Origin: Chitinophaga sp. SYP-B3965
GTDB lineage: Bacteria; Bacteroidota; Bacteroidia; Chitinophagales; Chitinophagaceae
DNA: 64,000 bases
Assembly: GCF_009647655.1 (NCBI RefSeq)
Contig: NZ_WJFD01000001.1
Coordinates: forward strand, 1,116,001 to 1,180,000
Direction: 5' to 3'
Both the position numbers and the translations under genes were made by a program. Shown here piece by piece: positions 1 through 8,308 of the stretch. A model generated the notes under the pieces. The model had not been told where the DNA came from, did no database searches, and was given only the letters and a program-made list of their open reading frames with translations. Positions within the stretch are counted from its first letter, which is position 1. Each line of letters opens with the position of its first letter.

Positions 1-195
1 ATGGTATTAGATATTGGTGAGTTGGATGCTAAAGAGAGAGCGGGAATTGAGAATTTTTCAATCGTTTATTCACTTCATGCTGAAACCCAGGATTGGTACA
101 TTATTAATATAGAGGACCTGGAAGGAGAATATGGAATAAGTATCGCATTGAGGATTATTAATCTTTTAAATGAGTTCAGCAACAGGGAAAAATAA
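1..195 (+). CDS. Short hypothetical protein, possibly the 3' end of a longer gene
   Basis: An open frame of 64 codons begins with ATG at the first base of the window and ends with TAA at 193-195. Because it starts exactly at the edge, it may be the C-terminal part of a larger protein. The product is acidic and hydrophilic, with no signal peptide or membrane segment. I recognise no family. It lies 110 bp upstream of an immunity-like gene on the same strand, so it may belong to the same small accessory neighbourhood, but that is inference from position only. Confidence 0.45.
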   Translation: MVLDIGELDAKERAGIENFSIVYSLHAETQDWYIINIEDLEGEYGISIALRIINLLNEFSNREK

Positions 196-305
196 TTGCG
201 TTTCCTTGGCATATTTTTAATAAATTTAAACCCTTGAATGTTCTAAATCGATCCTTGCCTTAGCCCCAAAGCAACCAAGCAGTATAAACCTAACTAGAGT
301 AAAAG

Positions 306-749
306 ATGCTAAGCAGCTCGTATCGCAGACTAAAACCAGATACCCCTGGTCAATTGGGTAGTAAGACTATATTAGATAACAACGTCCATCCACCACGGAT
401 CGACAGCTTTCAGTTCATTTTTGATGATTGGTTGGGAGATGATCTGATTGAATGTTTTCCTTGTTTCCTTATAACAGAAAGATTGTTGAATAAGCTGGAA
501 GGTATGTCCTTAAAGGGATACGTTATAAAGGATGTGGAAATTGAGTTCTCTCCGCTTTTTTATGATCTCAACGGGAACAAGAAAGTTCCGGCTTTTAAAT
601 GGCTCTATATTACCGGGCAGGCAGGAGATGATTTCTTCATCGATGAAGAGAATTGCCTGATGGTGTCTGTAAATGCTTATGAAAGAATAAATAAGGATGG
701 GAATATCCCTAACTGTGAAGTAGAAGTATTGAGTATCAGCCAGGTATAA
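306..749 (+). CDS. Imm11-like (polymorphic toxin immunity-type) hypothetical protein
   Basis: A 147-residue cytoplasmic protein with no signal peptide. Its architecture resembles the small proteins often annotated as Imm11-like or DUF1629-like immunity proteins: an N-terminal YRRLKPDTPGQLG segment, a central FDDWLGDDLIECFPCFLIT block, and a C-terminal FKWLYITGQAGDDFFID followed by SVNAYERI and a Cys-Glu-Val-Glu end. Such proteins normally sit directly downstream of a toxin. Here no toxin gene is visible, and only a 64-codon fragment precedes it within the window. The start at 306 follows an A-rich stretch. The family assignment rests on remembered motif similarity, so the function (neutralising a cognate toxin) is an inference. 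Confidence 0.6.
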   Translation: MLSSSYRRLKPDTPGQLGSKTILDNNVHPPRIDSFQFIFDDWLGDDLIECFPCFLITERLLNKLEGMSLKGYVIKDVEIEFSPLFYDLNGNKKVPAFKWLYITGQAGDDFFIDEENCLMVSVNAYERINKDGNIPNCEVEVLSISQV

Positions 750-790
750 GTAGTGGCAGACGGTATAATATTTGCTATCTTAGTTTCGCT

Positions 791-1441
791 ATGATAACCA
801 AACTATTTAACAAGTGCAGAAGAACGGGTACATCGTTCATCCTTCTCATCATCAGATTTTTCTATTACAAACTCCGTAAAAAGAACATCCTGGCCCACCA
901 GCGGGTAAGTATAAAAGGTTTGGATAATATCGAAACCGGTGGCCTCTTAAGCATTGGCTTTGAGTATGTAGGCTTCACGCACAGGAGTGATGTAACCCTC
1001 TTAAACATCAACGGACGCCTGAAGATCAAAGGCAAATATTCCATTGGCAGAGGCTCCAGGCTGGATGTTGGAACAGACGCTACTGTTACGATAGGAGAAA
1101 ATGGCTTTATCAATCCCTTTGCGTTGATCATTATCATGCATCACCTGGAGATCGGGGATCAGTGCGCTATTTCCTGGAATTGCCAATTGCTGGATTCGGA
1201 TTTTCATGAGATCACCTATCCCGGGAAGAAGACCAGTGGGAATGGGATAAAGATCGGTAATAACGTATGGATCGGTGCAAATGTAAATATCTACAAGGGG
1301 ACTGTTATACCCAACGGTACTGTTATAGCGGCAAATTCAGTTGTACGGGGCGTCTTTACCGAAGAAAATACTTTGATTGCAGGAAACCCGGCAAAAGTAG
1401 TTAAGAGAGAAGTGAAGTGGGAGTGGGATGAACATCTGTAA
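791..1441 (+). CDS. Left-handed beta-helix (hexapeptide repeat) acyltransferase
   Basis: A 216-residue protein of the WcaF/Maa/LacA-like acyltransferase superfamily, which transfers acetyl (or other acyl) groups from CoA to sugar hydroxyls or amines. An N-terminal basic and hydrophobic segment (about residues 14-26) may lie at the membrane. The remainder shows imperfect hexapeptide repeats such as IKGKYSIGRGSRLDVG and IKIGNNVWIGANVNI. The family's usual end, VIPNGTVIAANSVV...LIAGNPAKVVK, is present. A candidate catalytic His lies in the SDFHEI segment. It begins 41 bp after the immunity-like gene and is followed by a clear terminator. It could modify a surface glycan, but the acceptor cannot be told from the sequence. 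Confidence 0.85.
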   Translation: MITKLFNKCRRTGTSFILLIIRFFYYKLRKKNILAHQRVSIKGLDNIETGGLLSIGFEYVGFTHRSDVTLLNINGRLKIKGKYSIGRGSRLDVGTDATVTIGENGFINPFALIIIMHHLEIGDQCAISWNCQLLDSDFHEITYPGKKTSGNGIKIGNNVWIGANVNIYKGTVIPNGTVIAANSVVRGVFTEENTLIAGNPAKVVKREVKWEWDEHL

Positions 1442-1447
1442 ATTAAA

Positions 1448-1479
1448 AAAGCCTGCTGAGGAAATCACCGGCAGGCTTT
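1448..1479 (+). terminator. Rho-independent-like terminator after the acyltransferase gene
   Basis: Perfect 9-bp inverted repeat: AAAGCCTGC at 1448-1456 pairs with GCAGGCTTT at 1471-1479 across a 14-nt loop, 6 bp after the stop codon. A-rich and T-rich flanks on either side make it usable on both strands. Confidence 0.7.
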
Positions 1480-1499
1480 AATAAACTATCTATACTTCT

Positions 1500-1664
1500 C
1501 GCATACTTCCCGGATACTTCTTGCATACTTAGGAGTCGTATATATGTCGTACTCCTTATACATTCCCCATACATTCCCCATACATTCCCCATACACTTCC
1601 CATACACTTCCAATACACTCAGCATACACTCCTGATACACTCACAATACACTCCGCATACACTA
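1500..1664. repeat. Strictly 11-bp-phased ATAC tandem array
   Basis: The tetramer ATAC recurs at 1503, 1514, 1525, then 1558, 1569, 1580, 1591, 1602, 1613, 1624, 1635, 1646 and 1657, always at a multiple of 11 bp. The two skipped phases (1536 and 1547) carry TCGT instead and are bracketed by the inverted arms GGAGT (1532-1536) and ACTCC (1551-1555). Unit consensus is roughly CATACACTTCC. The array lies in the 312-bp space between convergent genes (acyltransferase and DUF1338). Both strands stay open here only because 33 bp equals three units. I see no gene in it. Confidence 0.85.
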
Positions 1665-1753
1665 TGCCGCATCAGGGAAAACCTTTTTTCGGCATAATCC
1701 GGCAAAAACGGCGGGTTCATTTATATCAGGTAGTTCTGGCTCGTAATTTCGCC

Positions 1754-2647
1754 TTACACTTTCCCCGTCTGCGTGGAGTAAGTACTTTCAAAGATCTTAT
1801 CGGCATTGTTCGCTTCAAAACCTTCTCTGCGATGCAAACGTTTGATCTCCGAAGGAGGGAGATGGGCAAATTGGGGCAATACCCTTCTTTCCGCAAACTC
1901 TACGTAAGAACCGGCTATGGCATGTTTCTCGTCATTTGCAAAAGTGGCTTCTATCATGCGGGCTACGGTGGAGCTTTGCAGCAAACCGTTATCCGGGCTG
2001 GTTTTGATCTTACCGCCGGAATCATTCAGGTGGAAGCCATTGCGTTCTAAGAATATATTAAAGTCCGCCACCGTATTATAACCTGCTTTGAGGTTATGTA
2101 CGCTCACGGTGAAGTGGTTCAGGTAATAACGGTTATAGATCACCCAGGCGGCATATTCGCTTTCAGCAGCCAGGGTTTTATAATCCTGGAGGGTAGGCGT
2201 ATGCCAGAGGGCACTATGCAGGAAAGTATCCACGGCGGCGCCGTTATCGAGGTCCAGGTTGCTCACCGGGTCCTGTTTTACTTCGCTGGTGTAGCTTTTG
2301 ATGATCTCCTGTGCTTTGGGGCTCAGTTCTTTTACCCTTAGTTCAGAGATGAAGATGCGGGGATATTGTTCTGAAGGCGGGGCATACCAGTAAGCATCCA
2401 GCTTCTTTTCAGGGAAATTATAGTATTCCTTTTTGGTATAACCGTAATGCAGGAAGATCTTTTCGAGGGATTGGATGCCTAAATGTTCCACACCCAGGGT
2501 GCGGAAGGCAATATGATCATTCTCAATGTCATTTGCCTGGGTTATAACGCCTTCTTTTACCATGGCGTTGATAATAGCGCCAACGTCGGGTACGCGCTCC
2601 TTATAACGACTCATAAGGCCATTCAAGACTGTTTCCAGTGTTGTCAT
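1754..2647 (-). CDS. DUF1338 family 2-oxoadipate dioxygenase/decarboxylase-like protein
   Basis: A 297-residue DUF1338 protein. The characterised member HglS is a non-haem Fe(II) enzyme converting 2-oxoadipate to D-2-hydroxyglutarate in lysine breakdown. The expected metal triad is visible as His45 (in DHIAFRT, with the substrate-binding Arg49 beside it), His178 (in NHFTVSVH) and Glu250 (in YVEFAERRV). The protein is shorter than the Pseudomonas HglS, as usual for the compact Bacteroidota form. It is cytoplasmic, with no signal peptide. It lies 191 bp downstream of panB on the same strand, far enough to have its own promoter. The substrate is inferred from the family only. Confidence 0.85.
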   Translation of the reverse strand: MTTLETVLNGLMSRYKERVPDVGAIINAMVKEGVITQANDIENDHIAFRTLGVEHLGIQSLEKIFLHYGYTKKEYYNFPEKKLDAYWYAPPSEQYPRIFISELRVKELSPKAQEIIKSYTSEVKQDPVSNLDLDNGAAVDTFLHSALWHTPTLQDYKTLAAESEYAAWVIYNRYYLNHFTVSVHNLKAGYNTVADFNIFLERNGFHLNDSGGKIKTSPDNGLLQSSTVARMIEATFANDEKHAIAGSYVEFAERRVLPQFAHLPPSEIKRLHRREGFEANNADKIFESTYSTQTGKV

Positions 2648-2838
2648 GTTGTAAGATTAAAGTTAACGATTGAAGATGGTCCGGCCGGGGTAAGGGCAGG
2701 CATTCAAGGCACGTGCGAGCAGGTGCTGCGCAGGAAGGAGAGGAGGGAAAGTTGTATGTTCAACAATGTGTTCACGGGAACGAATATAAGACGAAAACAG
2801 GAGTTTTTAACCTTAAAAACCCCTGTTTTACGCCCTTA

Positions 2839-3657
2839 TTAGTATTGTTCCTGGTCGCTGGGGAAATCCCGGCTTTTGATATCGTGGATATATTGCTGGG
2901 TGGCTTTGAAGATATCGTCGTAGAGGTTCAGGTAGCGGCGTAAGAAACGGGGCTTGAACTCTTTGTTGATGCCCAGCATGTCGTGCATCACCAACACCTG
3001 GCCATCCACATATTTCCCGGCGCCGATGCCGATCACGGGAATGGTCAGTTCTTCTGCTACCTGTTTGGCCAGCATGGCAGGGATCTTTTCCAGCACAAGG
3101 GCAAATGCACCTGCTTCCTGCAGCAGTTTGGCATCTTTCAGCAGTTTTTGCGCTTCCACATCTTCTGTGGCGCGTACGGCGTAGGTGCCAAATTTGTAGA
3201 TGGACTGTGGCGTTAAACCCAGGTGGCCCATTACGGGAACACCGGAGCTGATGATCCTTTTCACGGATTCTATCACTTCTTCTCCGCCTTCGATCTTCAC
3301 GCCATGCGCACCGGTTTCTTTCATGATGCGGATGGTAGAGATCAGGGCTTCTTTAGAGTTGCCCTGGTAAGATCCGAAAGGAAGGTCTACCACCACAAAA
3401 CTGCGGCTGATGGCCCTTACTACGGAAGCGGCATGATAGATCATCTGATCCAGCGTGATGGGCAGTGTGGTTTCATGACCTGCCATTACATTGGAGGCAG
3501 AATCACCTACCAGTAATATGTCTATTCCTGCATCATCCAGCACGCGTGCCATAGAAAAATCATAGGCGGTGAGCATGGAAATTCGCTCGCCGTCTGTTTT
3601 CATTTTCTGCAGGATGTGTGTGGTGATGCGTTTGATCTCTTTACTTGCTGCGGACAT
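2839..3657 (-). CDS. panB: 3-methyl-2-oxobutanoate hydroxymethyltransferase
   Basis: A 272-residue enzyme catalysing the first committed step of pantothenate (coenzyme A) synthesis: methylenetetrahydrofolate-dependent hydroxymethylation of 2-oxoisovalerate to ketopantoate. The metal- and substrate-binding segment [11 protein letters not shown] lies near residues 51-61, the VDLPFGSY and KIEGG motifs follow, and LEKIP contains the conserved catalytic Glu. Length is normal. It lies 76 bp downstream of ppx and could be the last gene of the panC-panD-flippase-ppk-ppx run. panC and panD are at the other end of the same run, so all three pan genes here share a strand. Confidence 0.96.
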   Translation of the reverse strand: MSAASKEIKRITTHILQKMKTDGERISMLTAYDFSMARVLDDAGIDILLVGDSASNVMAGHETTLPITLDQMIYHAASVVRAISRSFVVVDLPFGSYQGNSKEALISTIRIMKETGAHGVKIEGGEEVIESVKRIISSGVPVMGHLGLTPQSIYKFGTYAVRATEDVEAQKLLKDAKLLQEAGAFALVLEKIPAMLAKQVAEELTIPVIGIGAGKYVDGQVLVMHDMLGINKEFKPRFLRRYLNLYDDIFKATQQYIHDIKSRDFPSDQEQY

Positions 3658-3733
3658 TAGCTATAATGTATTAGAATCCACAAAGTTTGCAATATAAATC
3701 GGAATTGTAAACAATTTTTTGAAGAGCGGGAGC

Positions 3734-4627
3734 TTATTGCACCTTTAGCTGGTGGATCTCATTGTAAAGCGAGCGTATAAGGCCATCCGCCAAACCGATC
3801 TTGGGTACGAAGATCTCCATGATATCCGTCCACCGCATTACGTTCACATAGATCTGCAAAGCAGGTACGATCACGTCTGCACGATCTTCCCGGAGGTTGT
3901 AGAGGTGGATGCGTTCTTCCACGGAGAAACTGGAAAATTCCTTGTAATAGTCTTTCAGTAAGTCTAAAGAAAGCGGTTTGCCTTCTTTTCGTTTAGACAG
4001 CGAGAATATTTTGTTGATGTTACCGCCGGAACCGATGGCTATCACCTGGTTATTGCCGCGCAGCTGGCCTTTCAGAAAATCCTTCATCTGCTGCCAATGC
4101 TGTTCTGTTACTTTGTTCTGCATCAGGCGGATGGTGCCTATGTTGAAGGATTCTTTGAACACAAGGCGGTTGCCGCTGAAGAGTGTTAGTTCCGTACTAC
4201 CACCGCCTACATCTATATAAAGATAGCTTTTGGTCTTATCCAGGTTCTCTGCCACATGGTTCTCGTAAATATAAGAAGCTTCTTCCTGGCCCGTGATCGC
4301 GCGGATGTCCATGCCTGTTTCCTGTTTTACTCTTTCAAGGATCTGCAGGCCGTTGGTGGCATCCCGCATAGCGGAGGTGGCGGCTGCTTTCAGGTATTTT
4401 ACTTCGTATACGTCCAGCAGTAGTTTGTAGGCTTTGATGGTGTTCACGAGGCTGTCTGCCCGCTTTTGAGAGATAGTGCCCGTAGCAAAAACGTCTATGC
4501 CTAAACGCAGCGGCACACGCACCAGGTTCACTTTGGTGAAATCCATCTCTCCGTTAGCTTTGGGAGATGCTTCTGATATTAACAAACGCGCGGCGTTGGA
4601 ACCGATGTCTATAGCTGCCAGCTTCAT
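3734..4627 (-). CDS. ppx: Ppx/GppA family exopolyphosphatase
   Basis: A 297-residue protein of the ASKHA phosphatase fold. The N-terminal phosphate-1 loop AAIDIGSNAARLLI (residues 4-17) and the central YIDVGGGSTELTLF motif are both intact. It corresponds to the short, two-domain Ppx form lacking the C-terminal HD and accessory domains of E. coli Ppx (513 residues). It either hydrolyses polyphosphate or acts on pppGpp; the sequence does not separate these. Its start lies 34 bp downstream of the ppk1 stop, an arrangement that couples polyphosphate synthesis and breakdown in one transcript. Confidence 0.92.
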   Translation of the reverse strand: MKLAAIDIGSNAARLLISEASPKANGEMDFTKVNLVRVPLRLGIDVFATGTISQKRADSLVNTIKAYKLLLDVYEVKYLKAAATSAMRDATNGLQILERVKQETGMDIRAITGQEEASYIYENHVAENLDKTKSYLYIDVGGGSTELTLFSGNRLVFKESFNIGTIRLMQNKVTEQHWQQMKDFLKGQLRGNNQVIAIGSGGNINKIFSLSKRKEGKPLSLDLLKDYYKEFSSFSVEERIHLYNLREDRADVIVPALQIYVNVMRWTDIMEIFVPKIGLADGLIRSLYNEIHQLKVQ

Positions 4628-4661
4628 GTGCTACATCCCTTTCTTTGTTTTGTGGAATGCG

Positions 4662-6812
4662 TCAAAGGTATGTTTTTTCGTGGAGGTATTTGAATATTTC
4701 CACCTGTGCCCGCAACTTCTTGCCGGCGGTATGCCTGTAGGCATTTTGCTGCTCATTGTCCAGTACGCGCACCTTTACATTGCCGTTTAGCTGGATGTTC
4801 AGGATCTCTATTAATTCTTTTTTAATGTTAGGGTTTTCTATGCTCACTGCAGCTTCCACGCGGTGATCCAGGTTACGCACCATCCAGTCGGATGAGGCAA
4901 TGAACACCTTCTCATGGCCGTTGTTGTGGAAAATAAATACCCTGGCGTGTTCCAGGTATTCATCTACGATGCTGATGGCTTCTATATCTTTCTTCCATTT
5001 TTTATTCTCTGTAAATGCGCAGCAGATGCCCCGTATGATGAGCTTTACACTCACGCCTGCTTTAGCGGCATCGTATAATTTTGAGATAAGCTCTTCGTCT
5101 GAAAGTGAATTCATTTTCAGGATGATGGACGCTTTCTTTTTTCGCTGTGCATTACGGATCTCGCGTTCTATCATGCGTATAAAGAACTTCCGCATATTAT
5201 GCGGGCTTACCACCAGTGTTTTGCAGGCATGCAGGATCTTTTCATCATGGCTCCTGTTTTCCAGGAAGCTGAAGATGCGGTTGATGTCTGCCATCACGCT
5301 GCGGTTGGTGGTGAGCAGGCAATGATCGCCATATACTTTGGCGGTCCTTTCATTGAGGTTGCCGGTGCTTACAAAACCATATTGTACAGTTGTATTGCCA
5401 ATGCGTTTTTTGATCACACATAATTTGGCGTGTACCTTCATGCCCGGTACGCCAAATAATACTTTCACGCCTTCTTCTTCCAGCCGTTCCTTCCATTTCA
5501 GGTTGGCTTCTTCGTCAAACCTGGCGCGGAGTTCCAGCACCACGGATACTTGTTTGCCATTGCGTACGGCATTGATCAGTGCATTCACGATCTTGCTGTT
5601 CTTCGCCAAGCGGTAAGCGGTTATTTTAATGGTGGTAACGTTCGGGTCCATGGCTGCTTCCCGCAACAGGTCAATGATCGTATCAAAAGAATGATAGGGG
5701 AAGTGCAGCATCACATCGCTTTGTGCTATTACCTGCATTACGCTGGGTGCATTTTGGAACAGCGGATGGATGAAGGTTTTACGGTGGATGCGTTCCCGCG
5801 TGAATACTTTTGCGGGGAAATCCATAAAGTCCTTGAAGTTATGTATCCTGCCACCGGGAATGAGATTGTCTTTCTTGGAAAGGCCCAGCCGGCGCATCAG
5901 GTATTCCAGAAGGAGAGGGTCTATCTGCTGATCGTAGATGAACCTTACCGGTTTACCTTTCCTGCGGGCTTTGATCCCTTTTTCTATCTGGTGAATGATG
6001 CTGGTGGCAATATCGTTGTCTATGTCCAGCTCCGCGTCCCTCGTTACTTTGATGATATAGGACGAGAATTTATCATAACCGAAATAGGAAAAGATATGCG
6101 GCAGGTTGTAACGGATCACATCCTCCAGCAGCATAATATCATGTTCACCTTCTTTGGAAGGCAGGATCAGGAAGCGGGGCAGCACAGAAGCCGGAATCTC
6201 AATGAGGGCAAACTTCTGGCGGATGGAATTATCCTGTTTGGCCAGTACAATGGCCAGGTAGATGGATTTATCCCGCAGGTAAGGCATGTGCGGGATACTT
6301 TCTATCATGAGGGGAATGATGTTTGTGCGCACTTCTTCATTGAAGTAGTCCTGCACATATTTCTGTTGTTCCCTGTTGAGTTGTTTTTCTGTATGAAGAA
6401 AGATCTTTTCTTCTTTAAGGGCGTCTTCAATTTCTTTCCAGATGCGGTTAAACTCCTGCTGCTGGCTGAGTACGGTACGCTGGATCTCTTCCAGGATCTG
6501 GTCAGGATTTTCTTCCAGGTGCATTTTGGCTTTGCCCACTGCGCCCATTCTTTTTAAGGTGGCTACCCTTACACGGAAAAATTCATCCAGGTTATTGGAG
6601 AAGATACCGAGGAAGCGGATCCTTTCTAATAGCGGAACGGAGGTGTCTGCTGCTTCCTGTAATACACGGGCATTAAATGAAAGCCAGCTGATATCCCTTA
6701 CAATGGTCTTGATCTTCTTGGAAACGGTCTTTAATTTGGTCACTTTTTTCACCGGTATCTTTTTTTCTTTCACCGGCACAGGAGCAGCATTCGAGTCCAT
6801 ACTCATATTCAC
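4662..6812 (-). CDS. ppk1: Polyphosphate kinase 1
   Basis: A 716-residue PPK1 that reversibly polymerises the gamma-phosphate of ATP into inorganic polyphosphate. The N domain (RDISWLSFNARVLQEA, residues 39-54), the middle head domain and the two phospholipase-D-like C domains are present in order. The phosphohistidine is predicted to be His461 in GMKVHAKLCV, and the FVSTGNLNERTAKVYGDH motif follows. A lysine-rich tail of about 35 residues precedes the conserved N domain, so a slightly later start is possible but no better ATG is evident. It lies 66 bp downstream of the flippase-like gene and 34 bp upstream of ppx. Confidence 0.96.
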   Translation of the reverse strand: MNMSMDSNAAPVPVKEKKIPVKKVTKLKTVSKKIKTIVRDISWLSFNARVLQEAADTSVPLLERIRFLGIFSNNLDEFFRVRVATLKRMGAVGKAKMHLEENPDQILEEIQRTVLSQQQEFNRIWKEIEDALKEEKIFLHTEKQLNREQQKYVQDYFNEEVRTNIIPLMIESIPHMPYLRDKSIYLAIVLAKQDNSIRQKFALIEIPASVLPRFLILPSKEGEHDIMLLEDVIRYNLPHIFSYFGYDKFSSYIIKVTRDAELDIDNDIATSIIHQIEKGIKARRKGKPVRFIYDQQIDPLLLEYLMRRLGLSKKDNLIPGGRIHNFKDFMDFPAKVFTRERIHRKTFIHPLFQNAPSVMQVIAQSDVMLHFPYHSFDTIIDLLREAAMDPNVTTIKITAYRLAKNSKIVNALINAVRNGKQVSVVLELRARFDEEANLKWKERLEEEGVKVLFGVPGMKVHAKLCVIKKRIGNTTVQYGFVSTGNLNERTAKVYGDHCLLTTNRSVMADINRIFSFLENRSHDEKILHACKTLVVSPHNMRKFFIRMIEREIRNAQRKKKASIILKMNSLSDEELISKLYDAAKAGVSVKLIIRGICCAFTENKKWKKDIEAISIVDEYLEHARVFIFHNNGHEKVFIASSDWMVRNLDHRVEAAVSIENPNIKKELIEILNIQLNGNVKVRVLDNEQQNAYRHTAGKKLRAQVEIFKYLHEKTYL

Positions 6813-6878
6813 ATGTTTTACGGAAGCTATAAAAAACTGATCGCCAGATTGTATAGCCGGTGTTAACTTATTATTAAG

Positions 6879-7877
6879 TTACGCTTTTTTGTTGTGAATA
6901 GGCAGCCAGATGAAAGACATTAATCCCAGCAGGCAGATGAGAAGGGTTTGCGCGCCCCAGATGATCCAGCCGAAAGCCCAGCCGATGGGGAGTGATATAT
7001 TATATAACAGGAGTGTTTTCTGTACGAGGTAGGGATATACACCGATGCCACCGGGGCTAACGATCATGGCTATACTGCCTAAGGCGAGTACAGTGAGTGC
7101 TGCGGTGAAACCCAGTTCCCTCGTGGCCGGGAGGCAAAGGAAACCTACATACAGCATAGCCAGGTACTGCGCCCAGATGCATACTGTATGAATAATAAAC
7201 CAGCCCAGTTTCTTTTTATCCATTTTGCCAATGGAAAGGATGCCCGCCAGCACGCCCTTCATTAAAGCGCGTAATTTGATGGCGGCTTTGGAAGCTGCAA
7301 AACGTTTGAACAGGAAGATAAGGATACCGATCACAGCGAGTGCGATCACTAATATAATAAGGAGCTGGGAACCGTTCGTTTTAGCCAGTTTGGGAAATAC
7401 TTCGGCATCCAGGAAGGCCAGTACAATATCTATCTGTAAGAGGAAGCAAATGAGGAATACCAGTAAAAGGCAACAAAGGTCCAGCGCCCTTTCGGCGATC
7501 ATGGTGCCGATGAGCTTATCTGCCGGGATCTTTTCGTAATTGGCCAATACGCCGCAACGGGCAATTTCGCCAAGGCGGGGTACGCCCATGTTCACGAGGT
7601 AACCTACCATTACGGCAAAAAAGGTATTGAGCACACCGGGTTTGTACCCTTGTGTTTCTATGAGGATCCTCCAGCGGAGTGCGCGGGAGAGATGGCTGCC
7701 GATGCCGATGATGAAAGCAGGGACGATCAGCCAGTAATTACCGCTTAGGAAAGCGGTTTTCACATCCTGGTAATCCTTGGGTGTCATGTCCTTTAGGGCA
7801 AGCCAGATCATGAGCAGGCCAATGCTTAAAAAAACAAGGAATTTCAATACATTTTTAAGCGCTTTGGGCATGGCCAT
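6879..7877 (-). CDS. Lysylphosphatidylglycerol synthase TM-region/AglD-like membrane protein
   Basis: A 332-residue polytopic membrane protein with about eight hydrophobic segments, matching the flippase-like UPF0104/LPG_synthase_TM family. The motifs GIGSHLSRALRWRIL (near residues 58-72), MVGYLVNMGVPRLGEIARC and SPGGIGVYPYLV are characteristic. Only the membrane part is present: there is no C-terminal aminoacyl-transferase domain, so it does not itself make lysyl-phosphatidylglycerol. Family members are proposed to flip lipids or lipid-linked sugars. It is 12 bp after panD and 66 bp before ppk1, so probably cotranscribed with both. Confidence 0.85.
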   Translation of the reverse strand: MAMPKALKNVLKFLVFLSIGLLMIWLALKDMTPKDYQDVKTAFLSGNYWLIVPAFIIGIGSHLSRALRWRILIETQGYKPGVLNTFFAVMVGYLVNMGVPRLGEIARCGVLANYEKIPADKLIGTMIAERALDLCCLLLVFLICFLLQIDIVLAFLDAEVFPKLAKTNGSQLLIILVIALAVIGILIFLFKRFAASKAAIKLRALMKGVLAGILSIGKMDKKKLGWFIIHTVCIWAQYLAMLYVGFLCLPATRELGFTAALTVLALGSIAMIVSPGGIGVYPYLVQKTLLLYNISLPIGWAFGWIIWGAQTLLICLLGLMSFIWLPIHNKKA

Positions 7878-7889
7878 AAGGAACCTCTC

Positions 7890-8234
7890 TTAGAGTTTAT
7901 TGCCTTCCTTCGGGAAAACGGCTACTGGAGTGAATTTTTTTGCTTCTTCGAAATCCATGGTGGCGTATGATATAATGATCACTATATCACCTACGGCTAC
8001 AAGGCGTGCTGCCGGGCCGTTCATGCATATCACACCTGACCCGCGTTTGCCTTTAATGACATACGTTTCCAGGCGTTCGCCGTTGTTTACGTTCACTACC
8101 TGCACTTTTTCGTTAAGTATCAGGTTGGCCGCATCCATCAGATCTTCATCTATAGTGATACTGCCTACGTAGTTCAGATTGGCTTCCGTAATTACCGCCC
8201 TGTGAATCTTTGATTTCAGAATTTCGATCAACAT
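7890..8234 (-). CDS. panD: Aspartate 1-decarboxylase (pyruvoyl enzyme)
   Basis: A 114-residue proenzyme. Self-cleavage between Gly24 and Ser25 (in NYVGSITID) creates the N-terminal pyruvoyl group used to decarboxylate L-aspartate to beta-alanine for pantothenate. The catalytic Tyr and the [16 protein letters not shown] and NGPAARL segments that shape the active site are present. Length is usual. It follows panC by 74 bp and precedes the flippase-like gene by 12 bp. Confidence 0.96.
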   Translation of the reverse strand: MLIEILKSKIHRAVITEANLNYVGSITIDEDLMDAANLILNEKVQVVNVNNGERLETYVIKGKRGSGVICMNGPAARLVAVGDIVIIISYATMDFEEAKKFTPVAVFPKEGNKL

Positions 8235-8308
8235 ATTTCTTGTGTAGTCCGCAAAGGTAGAGGAATTTTATATAATTGGAAGGCAGGGAGGGTGCTTTTA
8301 TGATTTTG

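Noticed and set aside
1443..2050. Opposing open frames with repetitive HTFPIHS-like peptides
   Set aside because: They arise because three 11-bp units equal 33 bp, keeping frame by chance. One also runs antisense through the DUF1338 gene.
5550..6557. 335-codon plus-strand open frame
   Set aside because: It lies wholly antisense to ppk1, whose motifs are complete, and its translation shows no family features. It is a shadow of the real gene.
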